Assembly (NCBI GenBank): GCA_049515555.1
Contig: JBEKTY010000066.1
Span: 1-39,231, forward strand
Reading direction: 5' to 3'
Source of the DNA: JBEKTY01 sp049515555
Lineage (GTDB): Bacteria > Planctomycetota > Planctomycetia > Pirellulales > Thermoguttaceae
Length of the DNA: 39,231 nt
The position numbers were made by a program, and so were the translations under genes. Shown piece after piece: positions 16,851-24,360 of the stretch. How positions within the stretch are numbered: the first letter of the stretch is position 1; each line of letters begins with the position of its first letter. The notes under the pieces were generated by a model. The model saw only the letters and a list, made by a program, of their open reading frames with translations, had not been told where the DNA came from and did not search any database.

Positions 16851-19145
16851 CTAGGGGGCCCGACGGCCGGCAGGCGCCGGGAGTGAAATCATTTGTTCAG
16901 TCGTACCCGTGGTGGGCAAATTTATGGCCGCTTTGTGGTCCGTCCCGGCCCACTCGCCAAGGTGGAGGACGAGCCGTTGCGGGCGGCTGCGGCTCGGTGC
17001 GGTGACGCGAACCCGCGCCCGTGCCCCGTCGTCCGTAACCACCACCTCCAGCAACATCGGGCCGAACTCGGTGGGCATATCCCGCAGGCGCGTAGCGGCC
17101 CCCGGCCTGGCCCACGCCGCCGGCATCCCTTCCAGCAGGTGCAACTCGCCGCCGCGCTCCAGCACCAGCAGGTGGCGGACCAGGCGGATGAACTCGGCGC
17201 TGGCCCAATTGTGCGGCATGTCGCCCACCTTGTTGCTCCCTTGGCCCCGCGGCATCTGCTCCTCCCGCCACGCCAACAGGGGCGAGGCATGATTGGCGAA
17301 GGCATAGAGCACGCGGGCCGCCTTTTGCCCTTCGCCCATCCACAGCCAGGCGTGGCCGTAGAACGAGGCGAAGTAGTTCCAGATGCCGTCGGCGGCCCAG
17401 CCGGTTCCGAAGACCATCCCCTCGCGCTCGGTAGCCTGGAGCATGGCCAGGTTGCCGCGCACCAGGGGATCGTCCGGCGCAAAGACCTGGCCTGGGAAGA
17501 CGGCGTGGCAGAAGGCCCACTGGGCCCGCTGCGGCAGATGATTGCCGGCGTTGAGCATGACGATCGGCAGGTACCGGTTCCCGTGCGGATCGGTCCGCAT
17601 GTCGCGCTGGGCCGCCTTGCGGAAGGCGGCGTAGAAGTCATCGTACTGGCGCTGCCAGCCGGCAGCCTGCTCTTCCTTGCCGAGCCAGCGGGCGGCCTGG
17701 ATCACGGCCCGCAGCCCGACCAGGGTCCAATAGATATTGGTATACTCCGACAGCTCGCCGCCCAGTCCGCCGTCGGGAAAGCCGGGAGGAATGAGCCCGT
17801 AGTGCGGGGCTTTGGGGTCGACCGACGCCTCCTGGCGGAGCCGCTCGATGAAGGCCACGGCCCGCTCCAGCTTCGGCCAGACCCCGGCCAGCCAGGCCTT
17901 GTCGCCGGTCAATCGTGCGTGGCGGGTGACGGCCCACAGCACGATCCCCGACTCCTTCCAATATTTTTGGATCAGCGTGAACCCGCCGTCGGGACGCTGG
18001 TGGGAGAGCATGTACTGGATGCCGGCCCGCGCCTCGTCGCCGCAGCCGAAATAGGTCGCGGCTTCCAGGAGGAACGAGCCATCGACGATCCACAGCCCGC
18101 GATAGCAGGTGGGCCCCACCTGGAAGGCCGGCAGGCCATTCTTGATTTCGCGGGCCTGGTAGATGTTCCGCATCGACGACTCGACGAGGGCCTGGATGCC
18201 GGGATCGGGGACTTGGATCCGGTCGTAGGGCAGCCGGCCGGCGTTCCAGAACGGTTCGAGCCGGCCGCGGGCCGCCTCGGCCTCGGCTAGCGTCTGCGGC
18301 CCGGGGCCCGCTTCCTTCCCGCGGGCAATCGTTACCGCAAAGCGGTGCTCGCCCCCGGCCGGCAGGGTGGCCGGCGCCAGCCGCAGCAACAGCGTATTGT
18401 CGTCTTTTCCCGGCCCGAATTGCGCGCTCTCGATCGGCTCCGAGCAGACCAGCCGGGTATTGCCCGCCACGGCCCGCGAGGACTTGGGCAGCATGTGCGG
18501 CTTGGCTTGGCTCTGGATCGTCACCAGCGGCCTAACCACCTGCGAATCTCCGCCCGTGTTCCGTAAACGGACCAGGACGATATCGAAGCGGGAGGCCGGC
18601 GGTGCGGTCAACAGTCGTTGACCCTGGCGTATCGTGCCGGTGCCACTGCCGGCTTGTCCGGCAGTGCCCCCCACACTGCTGGGCAAGCCAGCAGTGGCGC
18701 CCGAGACGTTGGTGGGCGAGGCGCTGTCGGGCACAACGGCAAACGCTTCCTCGATAATCTCGATCGGCCCCTGGCGCAGCAGCGTTCGCACCAGCGGCAC
18801 GCGGGGCGAGGCCAATTCCTGCTTCACCCAGCGGGGACTGTCCCGAGTTTCGCGGGGACTGTCCCGAGTTTCGTCCGACGGAACTGGGACTGTCCCCTTC
18901 GGCCGCACGGTCGCCGATACCGTGATCCGCGTCTGGAAATCCGAGAACTTGCCCGGATAGTCGTACAGCACTTCGCCGTCCTTCCCGACCAGGGTCTTCT
19001 GCCAGTCGTCGGGCAGGCAGATGGCCGTCTGCCACCAGGGGATGGCGTAGCGGAAATCGACCTTCCAGGGGTCGTCTTCAGCTCCCGCCGCCGCACGGCA
19101 GAGTACCAGTAACAACGCCAGAACACACGCGGACAACGTCTTCAT
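16851..19145 (-). CDS. Secreted six-hairpin glycosidase-like protein
   Basis: The ATG at 19145 gives 764 residues beginning with a signal peptide (MKTLSACVLALLLVLCRAAA). The first 300 residues are beta-rich, as in the N-terminal domain of many glycosidases. From about 340 to 650 a helical region has the (alpha/alpha)6-barrel look: CYRGLWIVDGSFLLEAATYF, MLSHQRPDGGFTL, YGLIPPGFPDGG, ASFYGHAWLWMGEGQKAARV. This fits the six-hairpin glycosidase superfamily (rhamnosidase/GH15-like). Acidic catalytic candidates lie in IVDGSF and PDGG, but the specificity cannot be read. Two dispersed repeats are translated in frame within residues 85-210 (near ETRDSPRETRDSPR and GATAGLPSSVGGTAGQAGSG), which do not look like native domain sequence. 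It lies 81 bases after the radical SAM gene, with a palindrome between them. Confidence 0.78.
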   Translation of the reverse strand: MKTLSACVLALLLVLCRAAAGAEDDPWKVDFRYAIPWWQTAICLPDDWQKTLVGKDGEVLYDYPGKFSDFQTRITVSATVRPKGTVPVPSDETRDSPRETRDSPRWVKQELASPRVPLVRTLLRQGPIEIIEEAFAVVPDSASPTNVSGATAGLPSSVGGTAGQAGSGTGTIRQGQRLLTAPPASRFDIVLVRLRNTGGDSQVVRPLVTIQSQAKPHMLPKSSRAVAGNTRLVCSEPIESAQFGPGKDDNTLLLRLAPATLPAGGEHRFAVTIARGKEAGPGPQTLAEAEAARGRLEPFWNAGRLPYDRIQVPDPGIQALVESSMRNIYQAREIKNGLPAFQVGPTCYRGLWIVDGSFLLEAATYFGCGDEARAGIQYMLSHQRPDGGFTLIQKYWKESGIVLWAVTRHARLTGDKAWLAGVWPKLERAVAFIERLRQEASVDPKAPHYGLIPPGFPDGGLGGELSEYTNIYWTLVGLRAVIQAARWLGKEEQAAGWQRQYDDFYAAFRKAAQRDMRTDPHGNRYLPIVMLNAGNHLPQRAQWAFCHAVFPGQVFAPDDPLVRGNLAMLQATEREGMVFGTGWAADGIWNYFASFYGHAWLWMGEGQKAARVLYAFANHASPLLAWREEQMPRGQGSNKVGDMPHNWASAEFIRLVRHLLVLERGGELHLLEGMPAAWARPGAATRLRDMPTEFGPMLLEVVVTDDGARARVRVTAPSRSRPQRLVLHLGEWAGTDHKAAINLPTTGTTEQMISLPAPAGRRAP
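18635..18704. repeat. Copy of the GGTGCCACTGCCGGCTTGTC palindrome inside the glycosidase gene
   Basis: The same element as at 16727-16800, with several substitutions, lies in frame in the coding sequence and encodes a Gly/Ala/Thr-rich segment. The frame continues undisturbed on both sides. Confidence 0.88.
18831..18898. repeat. GGGGACTGTCCC element with a 21-bp tandem duplication, in glycosidase gene
   Basis: The unit gcggggactgtcccgagttt+c occurs twice in tandem (18831-18851, 18852-18872), followed by tcgtccgacgg and an inverted arm gggactgtcccc. It encodes a repeated ETRDSPR. A related element is at 30236-30283 in another secreted-protein gene. Confidence 0.85.
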
Positions 19146-19173
19146 GGTGCCCCCTATGCGGCCAAAACTAATT

Positions 19174-19228
19174 GTAGGCGGCACACGCCGTGTGCCGCAC
19201 TTTCCGCACACGGCGTGTGCGGCCTACT
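19174..19228. repeat. Palindrome GGCGGCACACGCCGTGTGCC at the radical SAM stop
   Basis: Arms at 19174-19196 and 19206-19227 are inverted copies. The element lies in the short gap between the radical SAM gene and the glycosidase gene and includes part of the former's TAG stop. It belongs to the same broad family as 25993, 26980 and 38542 (CACACGGAGTGTGCC). It could end or process the upstream transcript. Confidence 0.85.
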
Positions 19229-20648
19229 ATGAACGTATCCGAAACGCCTGATCCATGCCCTTTGCCCAGTCGTCCCATAGGTAGTCGTCGATCCGCTCGT
19301 CGGCGATCGCCCGCAGGGCGTAGCGGACCTGTTCCTCGTAGAATTCGCAGAAGGCGCCGGGGCGGTCCATTCCGCCGTTGAGTTGCTGGGCCTCGGCCGG
19401 GCAGGGGGCCCCGCAGAAGTGCCGGATCGCGCAGCGGCGGCAGGGCTCGATCTGTTCGACCTTCCGGCCGGTGACGCGGCCGAAGGGCTGGCTACGGAGC
19501 ACGGCCGACAGGTCGTCGCGAAAGAGGTTGCCGCCGCGGAAGGCTTCCAAGCCGATGAACTCGCTGCACGGGAACAGGTCGCCGTTGGGGGCCAAGGCGA
19601 AGAAGCATCGCCCGCCGCCGCACGGCGAAATGTCGCACATCAGCCGCCGCGCCGTGGGGGCCACGATGGCCAGCAGGATATTGGCGAAGTTGCCCACGAC
19701 CAGCTTGCGGCCGGTCTGTAGGTACAGCTCCCGGCTGCGGTCCAGGGCCCGCAGAAAGGCCTTGGCCGCCGGCGCGTCGTCGGGCTTTACCCGCCGCGAT
19801 CTGGGCAGCGTGCAGCGCAGGATGTTCAGCAGGCAGGTCGGCACCTGCCGCTCGTGCAGGAACTCCACCAGGGCCGACAATTGCCGCAGATTCCGGTCGG
19901 TGATGGTCGAGATCACGCTCCAAGCCGGGTAGCCCTGGAGCCGCTCGATCGCCTCGACCACCTGGCGGTGCACGCCGCGGCGGCCCCAGGTGTGCCGGGT
20001 GCGATCGGCCACGGCCGCCGTCGGCGCATCGAGCGAAACGCCGATGCTCACCCCGTGCGACCGCAGGAACTCGATCGACTCGTCGTCCAGCAACGTGGCG
20101 TTGGTTTGGATGCCGAAGCGGAAATCGTCGCCGTGCCGCCGGATGCCGGCGAAGATCGCTTCCCGATTCAGCAGCGGCTCGGCCCCATGAAACACGATCT
20201 GGGGCAGGACGCCGGCCGGCAGAGTAGCGCGGAAAAAGCGTTTCAGAATCGCAAGGGCTTCGAGCAGTTTCGCCTGCGACATGTGCTTCCCGGTGCGGCG
20301 CATGCCCTCGGGAATGTAGCAGTAGGTGCAATTCAGGTTGCAGCGCTCGGTGGCGTTGAAGTAGACGGCCGAGGGCTTCAGCCCGAACCGCAACTGGTTC
20401 ATCTCCTCGGCGAACCCGGCGGCCTGCTTGCGGTAGGCTTCGATCAGGCGCCCGCTCAGGGCGAGATCGGCCACCCGCTTCCGCTCGACCAGCGCCCAGA
20501 AGGCCGTGTCGGGCTCGATGAGGGCTACGTAGTGCGGGTGACCGATGTCGATGGGCAGCATGGTGGGGCCGTTGCCGGTGCCCACATAGCGGCCCCGCGA
20601 GGGGGCTCCCGTGCCAGCCGGCGCCGGGGCGCTGCGGCCCGCCATCAT
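19227..20648 (-). CDS. cbpB: Radical SAM/SPASM peptide maturase, CbpB-like
   Basis: Starting at ATG 20648 the product is 473 residues. The radical SAM cluster motif CNLNCTYC binds the SAM [4Fe-4S] (C103, C107, C110), and the core continues with FHGAEPLLN and QTNATLLDDESIEFLRSHG. The C-terminal third is a SPASM domain for auxiliary clusters: CDISPCGGGRCFFALAPNG, LFPCSEF, CRRCAIRHFCGAPCPAEA and a final CEF. The start overlaps the stop of the 36-codon peptide gene (ATGA), with AGGAAGG before it, so the two are translationally coupled. Alternatively ATG 20561 begins the conserved MLPIDIGHPHYVAL and would remove a low-complexity leader. SPASM enzymes next to tiny genes usually modify that peptide (thioether or C-C crosslinks). 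From memory this resembles the CbpA/CbpB system; an anaerobic sulfatase maturase is less likely because no sulfatase lies nearby. Confidence 0.85.
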   Translation of the reverse strand: MMAGRSAPAPAGTGAPSRGRYVGTGNGPTMLPIDIGHPHYVALIEPDTAFWALVERKRVADLALSGRLIEAYRKQAAGFAEEMNQLRFGLKPSAVYFNATERCNLNCTYCYIPEGMRRTGKHMSQAKLLEALAILKRFFRATLPAGVLPQIVFHGAEPLLNREAIFAGIRRHGDDFRFGIQTNATLLDDESIEFLRSHGVSIGVSLDAPTAAVADRTRHTWGRRGVHRQVVEAIERLQGYPAWSVISTITDRNLRQLSALVEFLHERQVPTCLLNILRCTLPRSRRVKPDDAPAAKAFLRALDRSRELYLQTGRKLVVGNFANILLAIVAPTARRLMCDISPCGGGRCFFALAPNGDLFPCSEFIGLEAFRGGNLFRDDLSAVLRSQPFGRVTGRKVEQIEPCRRCAIRHFCGAPCPAEAQQLNGGMDRPGAFCEFYEEQVRYALRAIADERIDDYLWDDWAKGMDQAFRIRS

Positions 20649-20755
20649 TTGGCCTTCCTGCCCGTAAGAATAATATAGTGCGACAGGCCGGTCCCCCGGG
20701 CCTGGCACTTCTTCCGATACGCCACCACAGCCTTCTTCTTCTTTTGCTTCGTCAC
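20645..20755 (-). CDS. cbpA: 36-residue candidate RiPP precursor peptide, CbpA-like
   Basis: A GTG at 20755 preceded by GGAAAGGA at six bases opens a 36-codon frame ending at TGA 20645-20647. The peptide is strongly basic at both ends (TKQKKKK at the start, GRKAK at the end), with a core AYRKKCQARGTGLSHYIIL containing one Cys, one Ser, one His and two Tyr. The longer frame upstream (to 21007) is low-complexity and lacks a ribosome site next to its start. Its stop overlaps the start of the radical SAM/SPASM gene. This arrangement and the Cys...GLSHY core are what I recall for CbpA-type modified peptide precursors; the modified residues and the product are unknown. No leader cleavage motif or dedicated protease is visible nearby. 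Confidence 0.75.
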   Translation of the reverse strand: MTKQKKKKAVVAYRKKCQARGTGLSHYIILTGRKAK

Positions 20756-20766
20756 GTGATGTCCTT
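20756..20766 (-). promoter_or_regulatory. Ribosome-binding site deciding the peptide start
   Basis: GGAAAGGA lies six bases before the GTG at 20755. It supports the short 36-codon gene instead of the longer in-frame ORF. Confidence 0.7.
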
Positions 20767-21083
20767 TCCGAGTGAAACGTTCGGACGAGGTGGAAAAGGG
20801 AAGCGAAAACAGGAGTCTATAGTTTCCGCGGCCAATGTCAAGAGCCACGACCGTCGTTCTGAGCAGTCCGGCCCGGGCGGCGGGGGACGCGGGGACACGG
20901 GAACACGAAGACGCGGGGACGCGGGGGTGAATACATGCACGGAGTTTACCTATTTTCGCTAGCCTTGTCAAATTTGGTGGCTGGCACCTTTTCTTCTTCG
21001 CTGCCAAAGGCGCTCGCGTTCCCTAATGTCGGTGGTAGAATAGAAGAGGCCCAAGGCGACCCGAATCAGGTGGAGGGCCCGTC
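20767..21083. other. Divergent intergenic region
   Basis: This region separates the leftward peptide/radical SAM pair from the rightward DUF4160 gene. It contains the candidate promoter (20814-20841), a low-complexity run of GACGCGGGGACAC-type units (20880-20930) and a lone TTTGGTGGCTGGCACCTTTT segment (20974-20993) that looks like half of a dispersed repeat. No further gene is supported. Confidence 0.6.
20814..20841 (-). promoter_or_regulatory. Candidate sigma70 promoter of the peptide/radical SAM pair
   Basis: On the minus strand a perfect TTGACA (20841-20836) is followed after 16 bases by TAGACT (20819-20814); an overlapping TATAGA with 14-base spacing is the alternative -10. The start of transcription would be about 50 bases before the peptide's GTG. 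Confidence 0.5.
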
Positions 21084-21317
21084 ATGCCCAACGTGTTTGA
21101 GAAAGACGGCTACAGGTTCTTCTTCTATAGCAACGAACATCGTCCCATTCACGTTCACGTACGGCACGGGGATGGCGAGGCCGTGTTCAACCTTGAAGAA
21201 TCGGTCGAGCTGCGGGAGTCCCAAGACATGAAAGTCAGGGAGCTATCCAAGGCCCAACAACTTGCCGAGGAGCACAGACACTTGATCGTGGAGAAATGGC
21301 ATGAACACCTTGGCTGA
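21084..21317 (+). CDS. DUF4160 domain protein
   Basis: This 77-residue protein carries the family pattern FFFYSNEHRPIHVHVRHGDG near the N-terminus, followed by EAVFNLEESVELRES and a C-terminal helix (KAQQLAEEHRHLIVEKWHEH). DUF4160 proteins are small, soluble and nearly always paired with a DUF2442 protein, as here: the next gene starts 17 bases before this one ends. The pair has been proposed as toxin-antitoxin-like, but its activity is not settled. Its base composition is less GC-rich than the neighbouring operons, which would fit horizontal transfer. Confidence 0.9.
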   Translation: MPNVFEKDGYRFFFYSNEHRPIHVHVRHGDGEAVFNLEESVELRESQDMKVRELSKAQQLAEEHRHLIVEKWHEHLG

Positions 21318-21585
21318 CAAGGTTCAATCGGCCGTCTACCAGGACGAACACATTGTGGTGCGCATGGAAAGCGGCGTGGAGATTCGCTTCCCCGTTGCCG
21401 GCAATCCCCGCCTATCCAAGGGTACGCCTCAGCAACTCAACAACATTGAAGCATCGCCGTTTGGCTTGCACTGGCCCGACCTGGACGAAGACTTGTCGTT
21501 CCGGGGGTTGCTGGAAGGGGACTACGGGCAGAATAGACCGTGTCGGCCAGCGAGGGGGGGCGGGGCAGCGTCCGCCGGACGTTGA
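21301..21585 (+). CDS. DUF2442 domain protein
   Basis: This 94-residue protein overlaps the DUF4160 gene by 17 bases. It shows the DUF2442 layout: VRMESGVEIRFPVAGNPRLS in the middle, then LNNIEASPFGLHWPDLDED and LSFRGLLEG. The family normally stops soon after LLEG; here about 20 Arg/Gly/Ala-rich residues follow, reading into the start of a repeat-rich spacer, so the C-terminus may have been extended by loss of the original stop. It probably binds or regulates its DUF4160 partner. Confidence 0.88.
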   Translation: MNTLADKVQSAVYQDEHIVVRMESGVEIRFPVAGNPRLSKGTPQQLNNIEASPFGLHWPDLDEDLSFRGLLEGDYGQNRPCRPARGGGAASAGR

Positions 21586-21603
21586 CCGTTGCGGCAGCAC
21601 CGG

Positions 21604-21776
21604 GGTTCCGGGGACAGCATACGTAACCCATGTGATGGGTGGGAGTCCCGGGGACAGCGGAGTTCCGGGAGCTGAGTTCCGGGGATACGGGGGGAGTTCC
21701 GGGAGCTGAGTTCCGGGGACAGCATACAGAATTGTTGAAGGATCACACGAGTTACGAATGCTGTCCCCGGAACTCC
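21604..21776. repeat. GTTCCGGGGACAGCATAC repeat cluster
   Basis: A partial unit (21604-21640) and short direct repeats of gagttccggg are followed by a full palindromic unit at 21709-21776. The full unit's ends, agttccggggacagcatac and tgctgtccccggaact, are inverted, and its interior reads gaattgttgaaggatcacac. A homologous unit lies in opposite orientation at 23744-23814. Confidence 0.85.
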
Positions 21777-21835
21777 CGGGCCAGCAATCCCCGGGCCTCC
21801 CTCCATCGTCGCCGGGCGGCGGTTGGAACCTGAGA

Positions 21836-22399
21836 CTACCGCAGCGTCGGCATATCGCCCTCCCACGGCCACTCTTTTTTATTCGGCAGCGGCGGGGAGG
21901 GCAAGACCTGCTGGGGTTTCATCGACGGAGCCAGGTTGTAGAGCCTCGCCCCTCGGGCAGCATCGAAGATATTGAGGGCCCAGCAGACGAGTGGCAATAG
22001 GAATAGAAACAGCACGGCAATAGCCGGAATTCGCACAATATCGCGGGCCGATCGTTCGGCCTCGTCTGACCGCCGCTTGCATTCAGCCGACTTCTCCTGA
22101 GAATCAGCAAGGCCCTCGCGACTCGCCGGCGAATCCGACATCCGCTTCCACGTAAGTGCCATCCGCTGCCACCGGACCGCTGATTCCAGTTGCCATATCG
22201 CTTCGTTTTGCAGAAAGGAAACGCGGCTCTGTTGATGTCCGCGGTATGCAGCGATGGCGAACGCCAGAATTCCAAAAAGGGTGGTCGCGACCAGTACGAC
22301 TACCCCCCGGAATATCCGTTCGCAGTAGACTTGCCCCAGGCCGGGAATCACGAAACTGAGGGCAGCCGCAACGCCGGGGTTCTTTTCGGAATGTCCCAT
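21836..22399 (-). CDS. TM2-like small membrane protein
   Basis: This 187-residue protein begins MGHSEKNPGVAAALSFVIPG followed by LGQVYCERIFRGVVVLVATT, the Pro-Gly-x-Gly-Q-x-Y pattern of TM2-like membrane proteins, with a helix to about residue 50. A charged, Glu/Arg-rich segment of about 75 residues, probably coiled coil and cytoplasmic, is followed by a second helix (PAIAVLFLFLLPLVCWALNI) and a Pro-rich tail. The function of TM2 proteins is mostly unknown. Its codons are less GC-biased than those of the housekeeping genes. It lies between two copies of a palindromic repeat. Confidence 0.75.
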   Translation of the reverse strand: MGHSEKNPGVAAALSFVIPGLGQVYCERIFRGVVVLVATTLFGILAFAIAAYRGHQQSRVSFLQNEAIWQLESAVRWQRMALTWKRMSDSPASREGLADSQEKSAECKRRSDEAERSARDIVRIPAIAVLFLFLLPLVCWALNIFDAARGARLYNLAPSMKPQQVLPSPPLPNKKEWPWEGDMPTLR

Positions 22400-22741
22400 G
22401 CTCGGCCCTCCCCGCCCACCACCCTACCCCGCCCCGCACCGGCCGTCAAGGAGCTGCCGAAAGACAGCGTGCAGGTGTGGCGGAATTGGATTGGTTGCCG
22501 TGCTCATCTTTTGTTCATCCCCTGCCGCTAGCCGTTCGTCGAGGCGCTGCCCGTCGCGGTGCTCCCCAATCGCCGGGACCAGGAGCGGCGCGGCCTCTGT
22601 TCCGCGCCGTCGCGCCCGGCCGATGCTCCCTGTAGCCGGCGGTCTGCATCAGCGTTGCAACCTCCGGCGGCTGGTCGGGTCTGCTTTGCCGTCCGTGGTT
22701 TCCACGGCTGCCACGCGCCCGCCCGGTTGCCCGCGTGGAAG
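22400..22741. other. Gene-free spacer
   Basis: This spacer lies between two leftward genes. Open frames crossing it have the composition of random high-GC sequence, and I see no ribosome site, RNA gene or palindrome in it. It may be a decayed gene remnant. Confidence 0.5.
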
Positions 22742-23662
22742 TCAGTGATGCCGACGACTGATCCACTCGTGGTCCTTGTCGCCGAGCTTTTCCAGCGGAA
22801 TCGTGATCGTCTCGCCGTCGCGCTTCAGAAGTTTCACTTGTCCGAAGGCCACGCCCTTGTATTGGGCCTCGGTCGTGTGCGTGCCGCTGGCATCCGTCCA
22901 GGTCCGCCATTCCGGTTCCGGCGGCTTGGGGGGGGTCGGTCTTGCAACCTTCACCGTCTTTGGCGTTTTGGCTTTTGGCGCGGGTTCGCCCGAAAATGGA
23001 TTCGCAGACTCACCGAACGGGCCGGCATCCGTCGAGATCCGCCGCTGCGGCTCCGGCAGCTTAGTAGTCGGGGTCGGCCTGGAAGCCTTCGGTCGCTCCG
23101 GCGCGTTGACCTGTGGCGCGTTGTCTGGTGGCTCTGGCAACGGCGGCGATGGAGGCGGAGACCTACTCTCGTTTCGCTTCGCGGCGATACGGTCCGCAAG
23201 TTGCTTATCGTCAACGATGGTCTGGCCATCAATAACCATAGTCACAAGCCGCCAAACATCGTCGTCCAGGTATACGATTGCCCCCCAGCGATGAGTCAAT
23301 TCGCCCCCAAAGTCGTTCTTTGCCTTGACCGTGCCCTGGCATCCGAAAACAGTGCCTTCGCGATTTGCTGAAATCTCGCAACCAAACCACGGGAAGCTGG
23401 CATCGTCCGGCCATCTTAGAAATTGACGAACGTAGTCCTTGCATGTACGTTCGGCTGAGATTTTCAATCTCTGAACTTCAACCTCTCGCTCGCTGGCTTT
23501 TTCCTTTTCGGCCGCCTGCCGATCTTCTTCCGCGCGCTGCTCGGGCGTGATAGCGTTGCGGCGATTGGTCTCGGCCATCTCACAGGAATGAATTCCCCAG
23601 CCGGCAATAATCAGAAGGACCAGGAGGCCGAGGATTTGTGAACCGCAGCCAGCCTTTTTCAT
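22742..23662 (-). CDS. SHD1-domain protein with N-terminal membrane anchor
   Basis: This 306-residue protein starts with a membrane anchor (GSQILGLLVLLIIAGWGIHS, with a Cys just after, so a lipoprotein is possible). A charged helix (about 35-75) and a small alpha/beta domain with several Cys and Trp (about 75-165) follow. Then comes a Pro/Ser/Lys-rich linker (165-245). The C-terminal 55 residues, WRTWTDASGTHTTEAQY then VKLLKRDGETITIPLEKLGD, are an SHD1 domain (SLA1 homology 1), which is highly expanded in planctomycetes, often at the end of secreted or anchored proteins. A role in binding at the cell surface or periplasm is an inference. Confidence 0.85.
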   Translation of the reverse strand: MKKAGCGSQILGLLVLLIIAGWGIHSCEMAETNRRNAITPEQRAEEDRQAAEKEKASEREVEVQRLKISAERTCKDYVRQFLRWPDDASFPWFGCEISANREGTVFGCQGTVKAKNDFGGELTHRWGAIVYLDDDVWRLVTMVIDGQTIVDDKQLADRIAAKRNESRSPPPSPPLPEPPDNAPQVNAPERPKASRPTPTTKLPEPQRRISTDAGPFGESANPFSGEPAPKAKTPKTVKVARPTPPKPPEPEWRTWTDASGTHTTEAQYKGVAFGQVKLLKRDGETITIPLEKLGDKDHEWISRRHH

Positions 23663-23966
23663 AGCATTAGCCCCCCCTTTCTTCGCAATCCCAGCGTGCC
23701 GTCAGCTAAGTAGGCAAGCGGCAACCGTAGGCTAGCTGCTCCGGTGGGTTCCGGGGACGGCATGCGTGGCCCATGTGATCCTTCAGCTGTTCTGTACGCT
23801 GTCCCCGGAACCACAAACTAGGCTGCCCATTATATGCGCCTTTATTCTGCCTTATTCCTTCCTTCCGCGGCCGGGGCCTGCTGGCCAGGCAGCTTGCAGC
23901 GGACAACACGGCAATGGCAATGCGGTTCATTTGTCGCCCATCGGTTTCGTCGTAATCACGCCTCAG
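23663..23966. other. Repeat-containing spacer
   Basis: Apart from the palindromic repeat unit at 23744-23814, no gene or RNA is recognisable in this 304-base spacer. Confidence 0.5.
23744..23814. repeat. Inverted copy of the GTTCCGGGGACAGC palindrome
   Basis: The ends gggttccggggacggcat and gctgtccccggaacc are inverted, and the interior gatccttcagctgttctgta is the reverse complement of the interior of the unit at 21709-21776. The two copies flank the TM2-like and SHD1 genes in opposite orientation. Confidence 0.85.
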
Positions 23967-24296
23967 TCACAGGTTACCCCCATGCAACCTTCCAAATGTC
24001 CGAGCCAGCATGAGTGCCATGACTAAAATCCCCAGCCCTAGGACAACCACGTGCTTCGTCTGCCGCAGATCGAACCGGCCAACGCGGGCCACTAGGACGT
24101 AGCCCACGGCCAAATTGAACGCTCCCCACAGGACATTGACCACCGAAGATGACAAGCCCTCGCCGGGTGGCGATGCAAATGGGCTCTGAAACGAACTGCC
24201 GGAAATGCCGTTCACCAGATGTGGGATCGTGTTTGCGAGGAAGCCTCCACCGAAGAAGTAAGCGACAAGGTGATACCAGCGAGTCACAGTTTCCAT
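23967..24296 (-). CDS. Small hydrophobic membrane protein, unknown
   Basis: The ATG at 24296 (METVTRWYHLVAYFFGGGFL) gives 109 residues; a longer frame begins in a low-complexity GACAAGGAGAC repeat and is not favoured. Three hydrophobic stretches are visible: an N-terminal one, VVNVLWGAFNLAVGYVLVA in the middle, and VVVLGLGILVMALMLARTF near the end. I do not recognise the family. It lies 64 bases after the NPCBM gene in the same direction, with a run of GGAGACAAGGAG-like repeats between them. Confidence 0.65.
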   Translation of the reverse strand: METVTRWYHLVAYFFGGGFLANTIPHLVNGISGSSFQSPFASPPGEGLSSSVVNVLWGAFNLAVGYVLVARVGRFDLRQTKHVVVLGLGILVMALMLARTFGRLHGGNL

Positions 24297-24360
24297 CTCC
24301 TTGTCCCCAAGTCTCCTTGTCTCCTTGTCCCCGCGTCTGCCCAACTCCCGCGTCTCCGCC
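24297..24360. repeat. Low-complexity CTCCTTGTCC spacer
   Basis: Short direct repeats of ctccttgtcccc and cccgcgtctgcc fill the gap between the NPCBM gene and the 109-residue membrane protein gene. Similar G-rich units occur at 20880-20930. Confidence 0.6.

Noticed and set aside
20645..21007. Longer 120-codon version of the peptide gene
   Set aside because: The upstream part is translated low-complexity repeat, and only the inner GTG has a ribosome site.
21639..21833. Small frames in the GTTCCGGGGACAGC cluster
   Set aside because: They encode only translated repeat sequence.
22515..22910. Minus-strand 131-codon frame
   Set aside because: It overlaps the 3' part of the SHD1 gene in another frame and shows no domain or ribosome site.
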